Positions 61,916-64,000 of a stretch of DNA of 64,000 nucleotides are shown one piece after another. The notes under the pieces are model-generated. The model saw only the letters and a list, made by a program, of their open reading frames with translations, was not told where the DNA came from and made no database searches. A program made the position numbers and the translations under genes. The stretch's first letter is position 1. The number at the start of each line of letters is the position of its first letter. The DNA is from UBA6168 sp964573725 (GTDB lineage: Bacteria; Bacteroidota; Bacteroidia; Chitinophagales; Saprospiraceae): NCBI GenBank assembly GCA_964573725.1, contig CAZNLJ010000004.1, forward strand, positions 111,052 through 175,051, in the 5' to 3' direction.

Positions 61916-63700
61916 ATGCAATTATCAACCTTGGACTGGTCCTTCATTGCGGCCTTCTTCGTCCTCTCCCTGGTCATCGGCCTGGTCGTCAGCAAACGGG
62001 CGGGCAAGAGCGCCTCCGAATATTTCCTGTCCGGCCGCTCCATGCCCTGGTGGCTGCTCGGCTTCTCCATGGTCGCCACCACCTTCAGTGCGGACACCCC
62101 CAACCTCGTGACCGATATCGTCCGCAAAAACGGCGTCAGCGGCAACTGGCAATGGTGGGCCTTCCTGCTGACCGGCATGCTGACCGTTTTCGTCTATGCC
62201 AAGCTGTGGCGCCGGTCCGGGGTGCTGACCGACCTGGAGTTTTATGAACTGCGCTATTCCGGAAAAGCCGCCGCTTTCCTGCGCGGATTCCGCGCACTCT
62301 ATCTGGGCGTCTTCTTCAACGTCATGATCATGGCGACCGTCTCCCTTGCCGCCATCAAGATCGGCGGGGTCCTCTTGGGCTTGTCTCCTGTCCAGACCAT
62401 CCTCATCGCCTCCCTCGTCACCGTGGTCTATACTTCCCTGGGGGGACTGACCGGTGTCATCTGGACGGATTTCTTCCAGTTCATCGTCGCAATGATCGGG
62501 GTCGTCGGCGCCGCCGTCGTCGTCGTCAACCTGCCGGAAATCGGAGGCTTGTCCAATCTGCTGCAACATCCCAACGTAAGCCCCAAGCTCTCCGTGCTGC
62601 CGGATTTCAATGATATGAACGCCCTGTTGCCTTTCCTGATCCTTCCCTTGGCCGTGCAATGGTGGAGCGTCTGGTATCCCGGTGCGGAGCCCGGCGGGGG
62701 AGGCTACATCGCCCAACGCATGCTGTCCGCCAAAACCGAGACACATGCCATCACCGCCACGCTGTTCTTCAATTTCGTCCATTATGCGTTGCGGCCCTGG
62801 CCCTGGATCCTGGTCGCCCTGGCCTCGCTGGTCATTTACCCGGACATCGCTTCCCTGCGTACCGCCTTTCCCGACTTGCCGGAAAATGTCATCAACGACG
62901 ACCTCGCGTATCCGGCGATGATGACCTTCCTGCCTTCCGGATTGCTGGGCCTGGTCGTCGCCGCCCTGATCGCCGCCTACATGTCCACCATCGCCACCCA
63001 CCTGAACTGGGGTGCCAGCTATGTGGTCAACGATTTCTACAAGCGTTTCATCCGACCGGATGCAGATGAAAAAACACTGGTCAACGTCGGCCGGATATCC
63101 ACGGTCTTCCTCATGGTTTTCTCCGCCCTCGTGGCCCTGGCCTTGTCCAATGCCCTGCAAGCGTTCAACATCCTCCTGCAAATCGGCGCCGGAACGGGGC
63201 TGATCTTCATCCTCCGCTGGTTCTGGTGGCGCATCAATGCCTGGAGCGAACTGTCCGCCATGGTCATTTCCTTTGTCGTAGCCTGTTATTTCGAATTCTT
63301 CGCCACCGGACTCGAAACCCATATCAAGCTGATTTCCGGCGTGGCCATCACTTCCGCAGGCTGGATCCTCGTCACCTTCCTCACGCAGCCGACCGCCCAG
63401 GCGACCTTGCTCCGGTTCTACCGGCTCATCAAGCCACACCCCGCCGGCTGGCAGCCGGTCATCCAGAAAGGTATCCACACGGGTGACATCCATGCCGGTG
63501 AGGTCGTCGCCGGAAAGCTACCCCTGGAAATCGTCTGTATGGTCACGGGTTGTTTCCTCGTCTACGGCGCCCTTTTCGGACTGGGCTTCTTCCTCTACGG
63601 CGAAACCACCAAGGCTTTCATCGGCTTCGCCATCGCCACCTTGTCCGGCTTCATCCTGATCCGCGCCTGGAACCAGGTCAAAGGCAACAGCGCCGCCTGA
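61916..63700 (+). CDS. Sodium:solute symporter (SSS family)
   Basis: 594 residues and about 14 transmembrane helices. The start at 61916 (MQLSTLDWSFIAAFFVLSLVIG) begins at the first helix; the longer frame to 61745 runs through the terminator region. KSASEYFLSGRSMPWWLLGFSMVATTFSADTPN is the SSS N-terminal signature and contains the likely Na+-site region. An Asp/Glu-rich loop and IHTGDIHAGEVVAGKL lie before the last helices. It imports a sugar or related solute with Na+. Its position after the amino-sugar genes suggests an amino-sugar substrate. Confidence 0.92.
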   Translation: MQLSTLDWSFIAAFFVLSLVIGLVVSKRAGKSASEYFLSGRSMPWWLLGFSMVATTFSADTPNLVTDIVRKNGVSGNWQWWAFLLTGMLTVFVYAKLWRRSGVLTDLEFYELRYSGKAAAFLRGFRALYLGVFFNVMIMATVSLAAIKIGGVLLGLSPVQTILIASLVTVVYTSLGGLTGVIWTDFFQFIVAMIGVVGAAVVVVNLPEIGGLSNLLQHPNVSPKLSVLPDFNDMNALLPFLILPLAVQWWSVWYPGAEPGGGGYIAQRMLSAKTETHAITATLFFNFVHYALRPWPWILVALASLVIYPDIASLRTAFPDLPENVINDDLAYPAMMTFLPSGLLGLVVAALIAAYMSTIATHLNWGASYVVNDFYKRFIRPDADEKTLVNVGRISTVFLMVFSALVALALSNALQAFNILLQIGAGTGLIFILRWFWWRINAWSELSAMVISFVVACYFEFFATGLETHIKLISGVAITSAGWILVTFLTQPTAQATLLRFYRLIKPHPAGWQPVIQKGIHTGDIHAGEVVAGKLPLEIVCMVTGCFLVYGALFGLGFFLYGETTKAFIGFAIATLSGFILIRAWNQVKGNSAA

Positions 63701-64000
63701 TCCGACGCCGGTACCGGCCAAGGATATCCGCCGACGGAAAAGCGCCCTGCTGTCGCGACAGCAGGGCGCTTTTTCGTCGTGCCTTCCCATTTCGTCCCGC
63801 CGCCACAAGTGGGGCGCATCAGGACACGAGCTTGTGTTCAGCTTTGCCGGAACGGCTGGCCCGGCAAGGCAGCACGGAAGCCATCGCCCGCGGGGCACCG
63901 CTCATCTTCCGCACCTCAACCCTGCAAAACAATCAATTACAAAAGATTGATTTTCTGTTATCCATAGTTATTGAACCTGCCGATGTGCCACGCCCCGACG
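63701..64000. other. 3' intergenic region, window end
   Basis: 300 bases. After the terminator at 63738–63773 there is no gene. An AT-rich segment near 63920–63970 has an inverted repeat AATCAA-N10-TTGATT (63931–63952) that may belong to the promoter of the next gene outside the window. Confidence 0.5.
63738..63773. terminator. Long perfect hairpin terminator after the symporter
   Basis: AGCGCCCTGCTGTCG is followed at once by its exact reverse complement (63741–63770), flanked by AAA and TTTT, so it can terminate in either direction. Confidence 0.85.

Noticed and set aside
61925..63493. 522-codon minus-strand frame opposite the symporter
   Set aside because: Asp/Gly-rich translation antisense to transmembrane helices, a known artefact.
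1..64000. tRNA, rRNA, CRISPR, insertion sequence or prophage content
   Set aside because: No regularly spaced repeats, transposase or integrase motifs, terminal inverted repeats or recognisable tRNA arms were found by eye; a covariance-model scan would be needed to exclude small RNAs fully.

Overview
This window is chromosomal DNA from a GC-rich member of the Bacteroidota, most likely near the Saprospiria/Lewinella-type lineages; the genus cannot be fixed from sequence alone. The evidence is a type IX secretion (T9SS) C-terminal sorting domain on a CotH-family protein, several families known mainly from Bacteroidota (GYDIA-type GHMP kinase, DUF2480, a DUF6427-like membrane protein, the NagB–PIG-L fusion), weak or absent Shine-Dalgarno sequences, and repeated exact or near-exact copies of the Bacteroidota promoter (-33 TTTG, about 20 nt, -7 TAnnTTTG). 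I found no rRNA, tRNA, CRISPR array, insertion sequence or prophage. About 47 protein genes cover most of the window, and many long antisense open frames are GC-rich shadows.

Layout. 1–5 kb: a partial surface protein, a serine hydrolase that is a GH3/beta-lactamase fusion without its GH3 barrel, and a secreted CotH kinase. 5–12.4 kb: nadB and a GH57/DUF3536 glycoside hydrolase (minus strand), then an M1 aminopeptidase lipoprotein (plus strand). 12.5–14.7 kb: rodA and an outer-membrane beta-barrel protein. 14.9–18.7 kb: purD, the GYDIA kinase, a ferredoxin-NADP reductase-like flavoprotein and a two-domain Nfu. 18.8–30.6 kb, minus strand: a 1343-residue protein resembling mammalian soluble adenylyl cyclase with its upstream membrane gene, a MoxR ATPase, an S9 peptidase, a GT-C glycosyltransferase and an Rrf2 regulator. 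30.6–41 kb: dtd, a 41-residue membrane protein with a textbook promoter, a MurG-like glycosyltransferase, recG, DUF2480, scpB, a 78-residue protein, recA, rsmG and a GT4 glycosyltransferase.

41–45 kb, minus strand: a PIN/NYN protein, frr (ribosome recycling factor), a DUF1080 3-keto-glycoside hydrolase, a Gfo/Idh/MocA dehydrogenase and a RidA protein. The last three could form a small sugar oxidation/3-keto-glycoside cleavage unit. 45–52.5 kb, plus strand: a LysM/glucosaminidase peptidoglycan hydrolase, a GT4 glycosyltransferase, a small membrane protein, mutL, fadH and DUF2256. 52.5–57.1 kb, minus strand: aguB and aguA (agmatine to putrescine), a GH29 fucosidase lipoprotein and an alkyladenine DNA glycosylase. 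57.2–63.7 kb: an amino-sugar locus with a LacI-type repressor divergent from a ROK kinase, the NagB–PIG-L fusion and a sodium/solute symporter; a perfect 12-bp palindrome lies over the expected -33 region of the ROK promoter.

The most unusual item is the soluble-adenylyl-cyclase-like protein. Its two cyclase domains hold complementary halves of one active site, while the positions used for bicarbonate sensing in the human enzyme are changed. Other leads are the GH3 barrel-less hydrolase, the LacI operator, an apparently leaderless aguA promoter, two small conserved-looking proteins, and a MutL with a degenerate endonuclease site.
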